Assembly: GCF_001729485.1 (NCBI RefSeq)
Contig: NZ_CP017157.1
Span: 1,240,001-1,304,000 of the forward strand
From: Streptomyces lydicus
GTDB lineage: Bacteria; Actinomycetota; Actinomycetes; Streptomycetales; Streptomycetaceae
Length of the DNA: 64,000 nt
Direction of reading: 5' to 3'
A program made the position numbers and the translations under genes. Below, one piece after another: positions 50,591-59,337 of this stretch. Below the pieces are notes generated by a model. That model made no database searches. It saw only the letters and a program-made list of their open reading frames with translations, and was not told where the DNA came from. The first letter of the stretch is position 1. Each line of letters opens with the position of its first letter.

Positions 50591-50878
50591 TCAGGCCGCC
50601 ACTCCCACGAGCTCGTAGCCGGCCTCGTCGACCGCCGCGCGCACGGCCGCCTCGTCCAGCGGGGCCTTGGACGTCACCGTCACCAGCCCGGTGGCCGCCA
50701 CCGCCTGCACCGAGCTGACGCCGGCGATCTCGCCGATCTCGGACGACACCGCACCCTCGCAGTGCCCACAGGTCATGCCGGTGACCTGGTACGTCGTGGT
50801 CACCTCGCCGACCTGGACGGCGGAGTCGCCGGAGTGGCAGGAGCCTTGCGGGGTGCAGCAGGAGCTGTTCTCGGTCAT
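50591..50878 (-). CDS. copZ: CopZ-like copper chaperone (HMA domain)
   Basis: A 95-residue protein with a heavy-metal-associated domain: QVTGMTCGHCEGAV holds the Cu-binding CxxC. An N-terminal extension contains three further Cys and a His (SSCCTPQGSCH), which may bind extra metal. ATG 50878 has AAGGAGA. The promoter contains a CsoR-type operator (51031-51047), so expression is expected to be copper-inducible. No CopA ATPase or CsoR gene lies beside it, which is unusual since copZ often sits next to copA. Confidence 0.92.
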   Translation of the reverse strand: MTENSSCCTPQGSCHSGDSAVQVGEVTTTYQVTGMTCGHCEGAVSSEIGEIAGVSSVQAVAATGLVTVTSKAPLDEAAVRAAVDEAGYELVGVAA

Positions 50879-51027
50879 GGGGGAGTCTCCTTGTGATGCC
50901 GATGCGTTCCGTCGGTGCGGAGGCGTTCTCCGCGGTGCCGGATATCGGAATGCCGCGACGGGCCGGGTGGGTCGCGATGGACGCACGGGGCCCAAGTGGC
51001 TGCCGGTACCTCCTGCACCCTACGCAC

Positions 51028-51055
51028 TGTATACCCCTAGGGGGTATCAATCCAA
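51028..51055 (-). promoter_or_regulatory. copper-responsive promoter with CsoR-type operator
   Basis: On the minus strand TTGGAT (51055-51050) and TATACA (51033-51028) are 16 bases apart. The palindrome ATACCCC-TAG-GGGGTAT (51031-51047) lies between and over them. It matches the well-known actinobacterial CsoR box, so apo-CsoR would block RNA polymerase. Confidence 0.8.
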
Positions 51056-51143
51056 GCCCTCGCCACACCATCGCGTTGCCGTGTCCCCCGCCCCGCGTCA
51101 GCCTTGGGGTACGGACTCGGGGCGGATCCGAGGAGGCGGCCGG

Positions 51144-51956
51144 ATGGACGTACTGGCCCTCTACGGCCTGCTGGTGCTCACGACCCTGCCGCCACTGGTC
51201 CCCAACTCCGCCCTGCTGGTCTCCGCCGGGGTCCTCGCCTCCCGGGGCGAACTCTTCCTCCCCCAGGTCATCCTGGTCGTCGCCGCCGGCGCCCTGCTCG
51301 GGGACCTGTTGATGTACCTCGCCGCCCGGCGGTTCGGGGAACCCGTACGCCGCTGGATGCGGCGCAGCCCCCGCCGCCGGGCGCTGCTGGAGTGGACCGC
51401 CCAGCACGTCGAGCGCTACGGCGTGCCGTTCGTCATCGCCGTGCGCTTCCTGCCCAGCGGACGGATCGCCGGGGCGCTGGCGGCCGGGGTGCTGCGCTAC
51501 CCGCGCCGGAAGTACGCGCTCGGCGCCGGCATCGCCGAACTGACCTGGGCGACCTACTCGATCGGCCTCGGCTACCTCGGCAGCGCGGCCGTCCACAACC
51601 GGATCTACGCCGCCGGCATCGGACTGGGCGTCTCCTGCGTGGTCGCCGCCGCGGGTACGGCGATCCAGTGGGCCGCCCGCCGCCGGGCGCTGCGGGAACG
51701 GCCCGAGGCAAGCGGTGAACGGGACGGCGAGGGGCGCGGCGACCGCGCCCCCCTTGCGGACCGCACCTCGTCCGTGGCCCGCTCCGCGCGCCCCCGATTC
51801 CTCCTCACCCCCGACACCGCCCAGCCTCCCGACACCGCTCAGCCTCCCGCGGCCGCTCCGGCCCCTGGGGCCGCCGGCCCGGCCGTGACGCGGACGTCCG
51901 CGACCGCCACCGGTTCACCGGTCCGGCGCGACCGCTCGCAGGACTCGGCGACGTAG
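51144..51956 (+). CDS. DedA-family membrane protein
   Basis: A 270-residue DedA/VTT-domain protein. Features include ALYGLLVLTTLPPLVPNSALLVSAGVLA, the reentrant-like GALLGDLLMYLAARRFGE with following RRWMRRS, and RFLPSGRIAGALAAGVLRYPRRK, typical of undecaprenyl-phosphate or lipid scramblase-type DedA proteins. ATG 51144 has GAGGAGG. The last about 75 residues are a low-complexity cytosolic tail that overlaps the 3' end of the convergent oxidoreductase gene by 118 bases. Confidence 0.88.
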   Translation: MDVLALYGLLVLTTLPPLVPNSALLVSAGVLASRGELFLPQVILVVAAGALLGDLLMYLAARRFGEPVRRWMRRSPRRRALLEWTAQHVERYGVPFVIAVRFLPSGRIAGALAAGVLRYPRRKYALGAGIAELTWATYSIGLGYLGSAAVHNRIYAAGIGLGVSCVVAAAGTAIQWAARRRALRERPEASGERDGEGRGDRAPLADRTSSVARSARPRFLLTPDTAQPPDTAQPPAAAPAPGAAGPAVTRTSATATGSPVRRDRSQDSAT

Positions 51957-52888
51957 AGCGCCTCCAGCGCCTCCGCCGGCGAGCACGGACTCGGCCGGCG
52001 GCCCGCGGCGACCTCGGTGAAGACCCCCAGCTCAGCGACGTACGCGTCGTGGAAGCGCTCCATGAACGTGGCGTACGGGTCGGGCGCCCTCCGCCAGGAC
52101 AGCGCCGGCTCCGCGGACGGCAGGGGCGCACGGTCGTCCAGGCCGACGAACCGGGCGCCCTCGGAGCCGCAGACCTCCAACCGCACGTCATGGCCCGCGC
52201 CGTTGTAGCGGGTCGCGGTGACGGTGGCGAGGGTGTCGTCGTCGAAGCGCAACAGCGCCGCGCAGGTGTCGACGTCGTCCGCGTCGGCGAAGAAGGGCGC
52301 GCCCCGGTTGGCGCCCTGGGCGTAGACCGAGACCACCTCGCGGCCGGTGAGCCAGCGCAGGATGTCGAAGTCGTGGATCGAACAGTCCCGGAACAGCCCG
52401 CCGGAGGTGGGGAGGTAGCCGGCCGGCGGCGGCGTCCGGTCGCTGGTGCAGGCGCGCAGGGTGTGCAGCCAGCCCAGCTCGCCCGAGCGCAGCGCCTCAC
52501 GGGCGGCCCGGTAACCGGCGTCGAAACGGCGCTGGAAGCCGATCTGCACGGGCACGCCGCCGGCCTCCGCCCGCTCCACCACGCCGACCGTGCCCGGCAC
52601 GTCCGGCGCGACCGGCTTCTCGCAGAACACCGGCACCCCGGCGTCCAGCGCCTGGTGGATCAGCGCGGCGTGCGCGCTGGTGGCCGCGGCGATCACCACG
52701 CCGTCCAGGCCCTGCGCGTACATCTCCGGGATGCTCGCGGCGGCCCGCACGCCGAGGGTGTCCGCCAGTGCCACGGCGCGCGCCGGGTCGGCGTCGGCGA
52801 CCACGAGGTCGCGCACGCCCGGGACGCTTCGCAGGGTCCGGGCGTGGAACGCGCCGATGCGCCCGGTACCGATGAGGCCGATCTTCAT
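51839..52888 (-). CDS. Gfo/Idh/MocA oxidoreductase
   Basis: A 349-residue NAD-dependent dehydrogenase. IGLIGTGRIGAFHARTL is a classic Rossmann motif, and PVFCEKPVAPDV carries the conserved EKP lysine. FRDCSIHDFDILRWLTG is the substrate-domain His/Asp motif of inositol-dehydrogenase-like members. ATG 52888 has GGAAGGA. The promoter contains a LacI operator shared with the divergent repressor gene (53197), so it is controlled by that repressor. Inositol or sugar dehydrogenase activity is likely; substrate undetermined. Confidence 0.9.
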   Translation of the reverse strand: MKIGLIGTGRIGAFHARTLRSVPGVRDLVVADADPARAVALADTLGVRAAASIPEMYAQGLDGVVIAAATSAHAALIHQALDAGVPVFCEKPVAPDVPGTVGVVERAEAGGVPVQIGFQRRFDAGYRAAREALRSGELGWLHTLRACTSDRTPPPAGYLPTSGGLFRDCSIHDFDILRWLTGREVVSVYAQGANRGAPFFADADDVDTCAALLRFDDDTLATVTATRYNGAGHDVRLEVCGSEGARFVGLDDRAPLPSAEPALSWRRAPDPYATFMERFHDAYVAELGVFTEVAAGRRPSPCSPAEALEALYVAESCERSRRTGEPVAVADVRVTAGPAAPGAGAAAGG

Positions 52889-53196
52889 GCTCGGTCCTTC
52901 CGGAGGGGGAGGGAGGGGAGGAGGGGAGGGGTGAAGGAGAAGGTGACGACTCTCCATCTGTTGGAACGGTCCAACCCGGTGTCGTTCCGGGCACCCTGCA
53001 TGTCCTGATGTCCGCATGTCAATCCCTCGGCCGGCATCGGTTGCGGCCGCCGGGCCGAGCGCGGACGTCCGGACCGGCGGCCCGGTGCGGACGTGCAGAG
53101 ACGCATACGGGCAGGTGGGGGCAGACGGGGGCAGTCAGGGGTCCTGCCGGACCCGCCCGTTGACGATGCCGCCGACCGCTGGAAGGATCTCCGTCC
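52889..53196. other. divergent promoter region of oxidoreductase/lacI pair
   Basis: This 308-base stretch contains the two operators noted separately and a purine-rich tract (52900-52930), but no gene. Clear -10/-35 boxes were not identified. Confidence 0.5.
52961..52974. promoter_or_regulatory. LacI operator copy 1
   Basis: TTGGAACGGTCCAA, a 14-bp near-palindrome (one mismatched pair around the central CG), lies 73 bases upstream of the oxidoreductase start. Confidence 0.75.
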
Positions 53197-53210
53197 ATGG
53201 AACGGTCCAA
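53197..53210. promoter_or_regulatory. LacI operator copy 2 over the repressor start codon
   Basis: ATGGAACGGTCCAA repeats 13 of 14 bases of the upstream operator and includes the ATG of the lacI gene itself, suggesting tight autorepression. Confidence 0.7.
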
Positions 53211-54273
53211 CGAGCGCACCGCCGAAGAGGAACGCGGAGCCGTCCGGCCCGCAGGCGGGCCGCGCCCGCCGACCATCCGCGGCGTCGCCGAGCGGGCCGG
53301 GGTCTCCAAATCGCTGGTCTCGCTCGTGCTGCAGGACTCGCCGCGGGTCAGCGCGGCCAAGCGGCAGGCCGTCCTCGACGCCATCGACGAGCTGGGCTAC
53401 CGGCCGAACGCCGCCGCCCGCAGCCTCGTCGCCCGCCGCACCCATACCGTCGGCGTGCTGCTGAACGACATGCGCAACCCCTGGTTCGTCGAGGTCCTCG
53501 ACGGCCTCAACTCCCTGCTGCAGGCGCACGGCCTGCGGATGCTGATGGCCGACGGCCGTCTCGACCACCGGTCCGGCCAGGGCTTCGCCCGCACCTTCCA
53601 GGAACTGCGGGTCGACGGCCTCGTCGTCGTCGGCACCCTCCCGCACACCGACGGGCTCGCCGAGGTCGCCGGGCGACTGCCCACCGTCATCGCCGGCAAC
53701 CACGAACCCCGCCTGCCGCACGTCGACATCGTCGCCAACGACGACGAGCGCGGCGCCCGGCTCGCCACCGAGCACCTCATCGCCCTGGGCCACCGGCGCA
53801 TCGCCCACCTCACCGGCCACGGTCTGGTCGGCGAGCTGCGCCGACGCGGCTTCGAGGCGGCCGTACGCGCCCACGGCCTCGACGCGGGCGCCACCGTGGA
53901 GACCGGCGACGGCACCGAAGAGGGCGGCTACCGTGCCGCCGTACGGCTGCTCACCGGGGCGCGCGGCGGCGAACGGCCCACCGCGGTCTTCGCGTTCAAC
54001 GACATCTCCTGCGTCGGCGCGCTCTCCGCCGCCCAGGAACTGGGCCTGGACGTGCCCGCCGACCTCTCCCTCGTCGGCTACGACAACACCTACCTCGCCC
54101 GCATCCGCCACCTCTGGCTGAACTCGGTGAACAACGTCAGCCACGAGGTCGGCCGCCGCGCGGCCCGCTGCCTGCTGGACCGGATGGAGCACCCGGACGC
54201 CCCCGCCGCCCACCGGCTCGTCACCCCGGAACTCGAGATCCGGGGTTCCACCGCACCACCCCCGACGGCCTGA
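53197..54273 (+). CDS. LacI-family repressor
   Basis: A 358-residue LacI protein. HTH: TIRGVAERAGVSKSLVSLVLQDSPRVS starting near residue 26 after a charged leader. Sensor domain: VGVLLNDMRNPWFVEVLDGL, VFAFNDISCVGAL, SLVGYDNTYLARI. ATG 53197 overlaps one of two identical operator cores; the other is in the divergent oxidoreductase promoter, which pairs the regulator with that gene. The inducer is unknown, probably a polyol or sugar. Confidence 0.92.
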   Translation: MERSNERTAEEERGAVRPAGGPRPPTIRGVAERAGVSKSLVSLVLQDSPRVSAAKRQAVLDAIDELGYRPNAAARSLVARRTHTVGVLLNDMRNPWFVEVLDGLNSLLQAHGLRMLMADGRLDHRSGQGFARTFQELRVDGLVVVGTLPHTDGLAEVAGRLPTVIAGNHEPRLPHVDIVANDDERGARLATEHLIALGHRRIAHLTGHGLVGELRRRGFEAAVRAHGLDAGATVETGDGTEEGGYRAAVRLLTGARGGERPTAVFAFNDISCVGALSAAQELGLDVPADLSLVGYDNTYLARIRHLWLNSVNNVSHEVGRRAARCLLDRMEHPDAPAAHRLVTPELEIRGSTAPPPTA

Positions 54274-54342
54274 CCCCACGCCCCCGCTGCGTCCCCCGCT
54301 GCCGCTGAGCCCGTCCCGTGCGCTGTGTGCGTTGCGCTCCCG

Positions 54343-55266
54343 CTAGGCCCGCCCGGCCCGCAGGTCGCGGTCCACCGCCCGCAGCAGCGTCAGCAGCATC
54401 CCGTTCAACGGCGTCGCGATGCCGTGCCGTTCGCCCGCCCGCACCACCGCGCCCGTGATGAACTCATGCTCCAACGGGCGCCCGGCGAGGCGGTCGTACA
54501 GCATCGAGGAGCCGCCGTCCGGAGGCGCCGCGGCGTACAGCTCCAGCGTCCTGGTGATGTCCTCCTCGCCGAGGTCGGCCCCCTCCGCCCGCGCCACCGC
54601 GGCCGCCTCACGCAGCAGGTCCCGGCTGAGCCGCACCATGCCGGGGTCGGCGAAGACCGCCATCCGCTGCTGGAGGAGAGCGGTGAGGGGATTGGCGGCG
54701 AGGTTGGTGAACAGCTTGCGCCAGACCGCCGTGGTGAAGTCCGGGACCCGGTGCACCTGCAGCCCGCTGCCGGACAGCAGGGCGGCGAAACGATCGGCCA
54801 ACGGGCCCTCGGGCACGTGCAGTTCGCTGGCGACGTGATGCCGGATCCGGCCGGGCGCGAGGCGCTCCGCGGAGAGGTAGACGACGGCGGGAAGGATGCC
54901 CGTGCCCTTGGGTACGAGCGGGGCCACCCGCTCCTCCTGGCCGACGCCGTTCTGCAGCACCGCGACGGCGGTACCGGGGCCGCACAGCCGCCGCAGCCAG
55001 CCCTCGGCGCCCGCGGTGTCCTGCGCCTTGGTGGTCAGCAGCACCCAGTCGACCGGCGCCGTCCGCGCCGGGTCGGTGGCGATCCGCACCGCCGCGGCAC
55101 GCGCCTCGCCGCCGCTCTCGACCGTCAGGCCGTCCAGGGGAGCGCGTACGCACAGGGTGACGTCCAGGCCGGCCCAGTGGGCGAGGGCGGCGGTGTAGCC
55201 GCCGATCGCGCCGGCACCGATCACCGCGAGCCGGGCGGACGCCGCTGCTCCGGATTCCTGGGGCAT
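54343..55266 (-). CDS. 2-dehydropantoate 2-reductase-like enzyme
   Basis: A 307-residue ketopantoate reductase family (ApbA/PanE) protein. Rossmann motif AVIGAGAIGGYTAALAHWAG, NADPH/substrate Lys in LLTTKAQD, NGVGQEE, the catalytic-domain WRKLFTNLAANPLTALLQ and a conserved C-terminal EHEFITGAVV. The family includes many enzymes with other 2-keto acid substrates, so a role in pantothenate synthesis is not certain. ATG 55266. Confidence 0.88.
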   Translation of the reverse strand: MPQESGAAASARLAVIGAGAIGGYTAALAHWAGLDVTLCVRAPLDGLTVESGGEARAAAVRIATDPARTAPVDWVLLTTKAQDTAGAEGWLRRLCGPGTAVAVLQNGVGQEERVAPLVPKGTGILPAVVYLSAERLAPGRIRHHVASELHVPEGPLADRFAALLSGSGLQVHRVPDFTTAVWRKLFTNLAANPLTALLQQRMAVFADPGMVRLSRDLLREAAAVARAEGADLGEEDITRTLELYAAAPPDGGSSMLYDRLAGRPLEHEFITGAVVRAGERHGIATPLNGMLLTLLRAVDRDLRAGRA

Positions 55267-55330
55267 ACCTCGATCGTAGAGCGGTCGCGGCCGCGGGGGA
55301 GGTCGGCGGCATGATCATGGTGCGGACGGT

Positions 55331-55387
55331 CCCGGGCGCCGGGTCCCGCGTTCCGCCTGGTGCGGCACCGGGGACCCGGCGCCCGGG
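55331..55387. terminator. strong hairpin after the small HTH gene
   Basis: A perfect 17-bp stem (55331-55347 with 55371-55387) and 23-base loop lie just downstream of the HTH gene, before panE-like. Confidence 0.8.
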
Positions 55388-55404
55388 CCTGATCCACGGT
55401 GGCG

Positions 55405-55599
55405 TCAGCGGCGGCCGCGCTGGCCGGGCCGCCGGGCCACCCACGCTCTGACCGTGTCGGCGAACCAGTACGGTTTCCCGCCCTCCACCAGATCCGGTTC
55501 CGGCAGCAGCCCGTGCTTGCGATACGAGCGCACGGTGTCCGGCTGCACCTGGATGTGTGCGGCGATCTCCTTGTACGACCAGAGCCTGCGGTCGGTCAT
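55405..55599 (-). CDS. small AlpA/MerR-like HTH DNA-binding protein
   Basis: A 64-residue winged-helix protein: LWSYKEIAAHIQVQPDTVRSYRKHGLLPEPD forms the HTH, then KPYWFADTVRAWVARRPG. ATG 55599 has an excellent GGAGGTGG site. Bracketed by a strong terminator and its own upstream region. No phage integrase is near, so it is probably a resident regulator rather than an excisionase. Targets unknown. Confidence 0.85.
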   Translation of the reverse strand: MTDRRLWSYKEIAAHIQVQPDTVRSYRKHGLLPEPDLVEGGKPYWFADTVRAWVARRPGQRGRR

Positions 55600-55961
55600 C
55601 TCTGCCACCTCCTGGCTGCCGTGCCGTACGCAGGGTCGGCCCGGGGGAGCCGGCCGGGAGCCGCGTACGGCCTGGTGATCACTCACCCTGTGCCTGGACA
55701 ACGACACCGAGTGACGGTCGGGGAGGGGCTGTTGATCGGCTGTGACGGAAGACCCGTGTAACGGTGACAGCCGTGACGCGCGGGGGACGGCTGTGACGGA
55801 GGCGGGACGGACGGCGGGCGGACGGGGCGCGGGCGCGGGGGCGGGACGGGCGCACGGTGAGGGCGGGCCGGGCGCGGGGGCGGACCCAGGACGGGTGCAC
55901 GGAGAAGGCGGGCCGGTTCCCGTTCCCGGGGAGCCGGCCCGCCACACGTTCCGCGGATCGA
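55600..55961. other. intergenic region with terminator of the PG-binding gene
   Basis: No gene seen. It holds the promoter side of the HTH gene, a GC-rich low-complexity stretch (55790-55900), and a hairpin GGCGGGCCGG (55907-55916) with CCGGCCCGCC (55934-55943) that should terminate the secreted protein gene. Confidence 0.6.
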
Positions 55962-56336
55962 TCAGGCGGTGTAGAGCGCCCGCCAGGTCTGCTTGCCGAC
56001 CTTCCCGTCAGCGGTCAGGTGGTGCCGGGACTGGAACGTCTTCACCGCCGCACGAGTCCTGGACCCGAAGTACCCCGTCACGTCTCCCCAGGGGAGGTAG
56101 CGACGGTTCGCCAGCAGGCACTGCACCTGCGAGACCCGGTCGCCGCGCTGACCGTAGACGGTGAGGGCGGTCCCGTTGTAGTAGGCGCAGGCCGCCAGCG
56201 TTCCGGCCGCCCGACCCGTCGGCACCGGGCTGCCGGCGGAGGCCGGGCCGGTGAGCAGTCCGGCGGTCAGCAGTCCCACGCTCGCGGTCAGTACGCCCGC
56301 GCGCTTGACGGCATGGCTGAGTGCGTTGGCATTCAC
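55962..56336 (-). CDS. secreted peptidoglycan-binding protein
   Basis: A 124-residue secreted protein: leader VKRAGVLTASVGLLTAGLLTGPASA followed by a PG_binding_1 repeat (VSQVQCLLANRRYL ... VTGYFGSRTRAAVKTFQSRHHLTADGKVGKQTWRAL). Two Cys could form a disulfide. GTG 56336 has GGTGGA upstream. No catalytic domain, so it is a wall-associated binding protein, similar to small proteins common in Streptomyces. Confidence 0.85.
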   Translation of the reverse strand: MNANALSHAVKRAGVLTASVGLLTAGLLTGPASAGSPVPTGRAAGTLAACAYYNGTALTVYGQRGDRVSQVQCLLANRRYLPWGDVTGYFGSRTRAAVKTFQSRHHLTADGKVGKQTWRALYTA

Positions 56337-56442
56337 GAATTCCACCGTTCCCCCGTTGGATGTGATTCCACCCCCTACGACGCCGGGCCCCCGACCCACG
56401 GTTGCATCAACTGCCGTACAAGCGCGCCTTTCTGACGCCCCG

Positions 56443-57918
56443 TCAGTCCGTCGGATGCGCGGCCGCCACCCCAGCCACCGCACTCGCACCCGTATCCGCA
56501 TCCGCATCCGCATCCGCGCCCGCCGCCTTCCGCAGCTCGTGCTCCAGGTCCTCCAGCGCCAGCCCCTTCGTCTCCGGTGCGTACCGCTTGCAGAAGACCA
56601 GCGACAGCACGCACATCGCGCCGAAGAACCAGAACGTGGCGCCGGCGCCGATCGCGTCCAGCAGCACCGGGAACACCAGCGCCACCGCGAAGTTGACCAC
56701 CCACATGACGAACACCGCGGCACCCATCGCCAGCCCACGCACCGTGAGCGGGAACATCTCCGCGAGCAGCAGCCAGACCCCGGTGTTCAGCGTGGCCTGC
56801 ATGAAGGCCATGTAGAGCACCATCAGGCCGAGGACCAGGGCGCTGACGGCGGCGGAGTGCGGGAGGCGGAACGACGCGCCGAGCAGCGCGAGCGCGACCG
56901 TCATGCCGGCGAGACCGGTGAGCAGCAGGGGGCGCCGGCCGACCCGGTCGATGAGGGACATCCCGATGGCGGTGGCGAGGACGGAGACCGCGCCCACCGC
57001 GATCGTCGCGGTGATCGCCGCACCGGTGCCCAGGCCCGTCGACGCGAGGATCTTGGGCGCGAAGTAGACGACGGCGTTCACCCCGGTGATCTGCTGGACG
57101 GCCGCCAGCCCGATGCCGATCAGCAGCAGTCGCCGTACCCACGGCGTACGCAACTGCTGCCAGGCGCCGCACCGGGCGCCCGCCTCCACCTTGCGGGCCT
57201 GATCGATGCGCGCCAACTCGGCGGGCACGTCCTCGGCCGGCAGCGTACGGCCCAGCACCCGGGCCGCCTCGTCCCGCCGGCCCTTGCTGATGTACCAGCG
57301 CGGCGTGTCGGGCAGGAAGAACAGCCCGGCGAACAGCGCCACCGCGGGCAGCGCCGCGAGCCCCAGCATCCAGCGCCAAGCCTCCCAGCGCGCCAGCACG
57401 GCGTTGATGAGGTAGGCGAGCAGCTGGCCGCTGACGATCATCAGCGAATTGAAGGAGACCAGCCGGCCGCGGATGTGCGGCGGCGCGATCTCCGACAGGT
57501 AGAGCGGGGTGATCACGGAGGCGCTGCCGACCGCGAGGCCGAGCACGAAGCGCGCCGCCGTCATGACCGGGACGCCGGGGGACAGCGCGACGGCCAGCGC
57601 CCCGCCGATGAAGACGGCGCCCGCCCACAGCAGCGAGTTGCGCCGGCCGAGCGCGTCGGACATCCGGCCGCCGATCAGCGAACCGAAGGCCGCGCCGATC
57701 AGCAACGCGCTGGTGATGACGCCCTCACCCAGGGAGGTCAGGCCGAAGTGGTCCTCCATGAAGGGGAGCGCCCCGGAGATCACCCCGGTGTCGTATCCGA
57801 ACAGGGCGCCGCCGAGGGCGGCGATGGCAGCGATGCCGACGATGAAGCGCTTGGCGTCACGGGCCCGCGGACTCACGCGCGGACCGGCGGACGCCTCCTG
57901 ACGGGTCGGAGCGGACAT
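56443..57918 (-). CDS. sugar porter MFS transporter, probable inositol uptake
   Basis: A 491-residue major facilitator protein with 12 helices. Sugar-porter signatures: ALFGYDTGVISGALPFM, GGRMSDALGRRNSLLW, LYLSEIAPPHIRGRL, LPDTPRWYISKGR, LAEMFPLTVRGLAMG and C-terminal PETKGLALEDL. The position downstream of iolG on the same strand suggests myo-inositol uptake (IolT-like). ATG 57918 is the conserved start but lacks a good ribosome site. A GTG at 57978 would add a Pro-Asp-Ala-Pro tail coded by the 18-bp repeats. Confidence 0.88.
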   Translation of the reverse strand: MSAPTRQEASAGPRVSPRARDAKRFIVGIAAIAALGGALFGYDTGVISGALPFMEDHFGLTSLGEGVITSALLIGAAFGSLIGGRMSDALGRRNSLLWAGAVFIGGALAVALSPGVPVMTAARFVLGLAVGSASVITPLYLSEIAPPHIRGRLVSFNSLMIVSGQLLAYLINAVLARWEAWRWMLGLAALPAVALFAGLFFLPDTPRWYISKGRRDEAARVLGRTLPAEDVPAELARIDQARKVEAGARCGAWQQLRTPWVRRLLLIGIGLAAVQQITGVNAVVYFAPKILASTGLGTGAAITATIAVGAVSVLATAIGMSLIDRVGRRPLLLTGLAGMTVALALLGASFRLPHSAAVSALVLGLMVLYMAFMQATLNTGVWLLLAEMFPLTVRGLAMGAAVFVMWVVNFAVALVFPVLLDAIGAGATFWFFGAMCVLSLVFCKRYAPETKGLALEDLEHELRKAAGADADADADTGASAVAGVAAAHPTD

Positions 57919-58296
57919 CGTCAAACCCGCTGGGACTGGTGGGCCCGGCGCGTCCGGCGCGTCCGGTGGGACGGGCACGTCTGGTGGGACGGGTGCGTCC
58001 GGTGGGGTGGGCGCATCCGGTGAGCCGGCTCGGCGGCGGGCGAGGGCGAGGGCGAGAGCGATGCGGTATCGGTGATGGGCGAGGGCAACGGAGATCCCGT
58101 GACGGGCGGGGGCGATTCGGCGCTTCCCGCCCGTCCGGGGGGCGGGGATATGGAAGTGCTGCGCAGGCGCATGGAGCGGGGCCTTTCGGTGGAGCAGGAA
58201 GCGGGCACGCCTACGGCGGACCGGGACGCGCCGCCGGCAGTCGAACGCGGGGGCTGCGCCCTCCGGTCGTCCGGTCGGGTGCGGGTACGGGCGGCT
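57919..58296. repeat. gap between iolG and transporter with 18-bp tandem repeats
   Basis: An 18-bp unit of GCGTCCGGTGGGACGGGC type is repeated from 57959 (57959, 57977, 57995 and a partial copy at 58013). On the minus strand it would read as PDAPVP repeats. No independent gene or promoter is evident in the rest. Confidence 0.65.
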
Positions 58297-59319
58297 CTAG
58301 CCGTACAGGGCGGGTCGCTCGATCAGTTCGACCGCCACCCGCTCACCACTGGCCTGGGCGAGCACACCCGCCTCGCACACCGCGGCCGCCGCGTAGCCGT
58401 CCCAGCAGCTGGGGCCCTCGACCTCGCCGCGGCGGGTGGCATCCACCCAGCGTTGCACCTGCCGGTCGTAGGCGTCCTCGAAGCGCTCCACGAATCCGGG
58501 GGTGATGCCGCCGCCCCAGCGGCCCGCGGTGTTGCTGAACACGCCGTGGTCGTCGCCGATCCTGGCCGTACCGCTCTCGCAGACCGCCTCACAGCTGACC
58601 TGGTAGCCGAAGCCGCAGTTGACGAAGATCTCGGTGTCGACGACCTGGCCGCCGGTGGTCTCGAAGAGGACCAGCTGTGGGTCGCTGAGGCCCTCGGGCG
58701 CGTTGCCGGTGGGCGCCGGTCGCAGTACCCGAACGGCGGTGATCTCCTCCTCCAGCAGCCAGCGGGTCACATCGATCTCGTGCACCACCGAGTCGTTGAT
58801 CATCATCGCGTTGGTGAATCCGGGCGGGGTGTCGGCGTTGCGGTGCTTGTTGTGCAGCATCAGCGGGCGGCCGTGAGCGCGCCGGCCCAGAAGGGCCTTG
58901 AGGGTGCGGTAGTCCTTGTCGTAACGCCGCATGAAGCCCACCTGGACCCGGCGGTGGCCGAGCGCCTGCTCGGCCTCCAGGACGCGCAGCGCGGACGCGG
59001 CGTCCGGCGTCAGCGGCTTCTCGCACAGCACGGGCAGGTCGCGCGCGAACGCGTCCAGCAGCGCCGCCTCGTGCGCCGGTCCCGGCGAGGCGATCAGTAC
59101 GGCGTCCACCGCGGGGTCGTCCATGGCGGCGGCCGGGTCGGTGTACGGGGTGCAGCCGTTGATGCCGTCGGCGAGGTGTTTGACCCGGGCGGCGTCGATG
59201 TCGACCACAGCGGCCACCCGGGCGCCGCTGATCACCTCGTTGATCCGGCGCACGTGGTCGGCACCCATCCGGCCGGTCCCGACGACCGCCACACCGAGCG
59301 TCCCGTACGAAGAAGTCAT
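58297..59319 (-). CDS. iolG: myo-inositol 2-dehydrogenase-type oxidoreductase
   Basis: A 340-residue Gfo/Idh enzyme that oxidises myo-inositol to 2-keto-myo-inositol. Rossmann motif [22 protein letters not shown] lysine in [12 protein letters not shown], and the substrate-domain [15 protein letters not shown] with His/Asp catalytic residues typical of IolG. Its neighbours (inositol kinase, IolB, IolE-like) support the call. ATG 59319 follows GAGGACGAC; that site overlaps a TAAGGAC motif shared with two other promoters of the cluster. Confidence 0.9.
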   Translation of the reverse strand: MTSSYGTLGVAVVGTGRMGADHVRRINEVISGARVAAVVDIDAARVKHLADGINGCTPYTDPAAAMDDPAVDAVLIASPGPAHEAALLDAFARDLPVLCEKPLTPDAASALRVLEAEQALGHRRVQVGFMRRYDKDYRTLKALLGRRAHGRPLMLHNKHRNADTPPGFTNAMMINDSVVHEIDVTRWLLEEEITAVRVLRPAPTGNAPEGLSDPQLVLFETTGGQVVDTEIFVNCGFGYQVSCEAVCESGTARIGDDHGVFSNTAGRWGGGITPGFVERFEDAYDRQVQRWVDATRRGEVEGPSCWDGYAAAAVCEAGVLAQASGERVAVELIERPALYG

Positions 59320-59322
59320 GTC

Positions 59323-59337
59323 GTCCTCAAGTCCTTA
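59323..59337 (-). promoter_or_regulatory. shared TAAGGAC motif upstream of iolG
   Basis: On the minus strand TAAGGACTTGAGGAC lies 4-18 bases before ATG. It nearly equals the tandem AAGGACTT element in front of the IolE-like gene, so it may be a regulator site rather than only a ribosome site. Confidence 0.45.
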
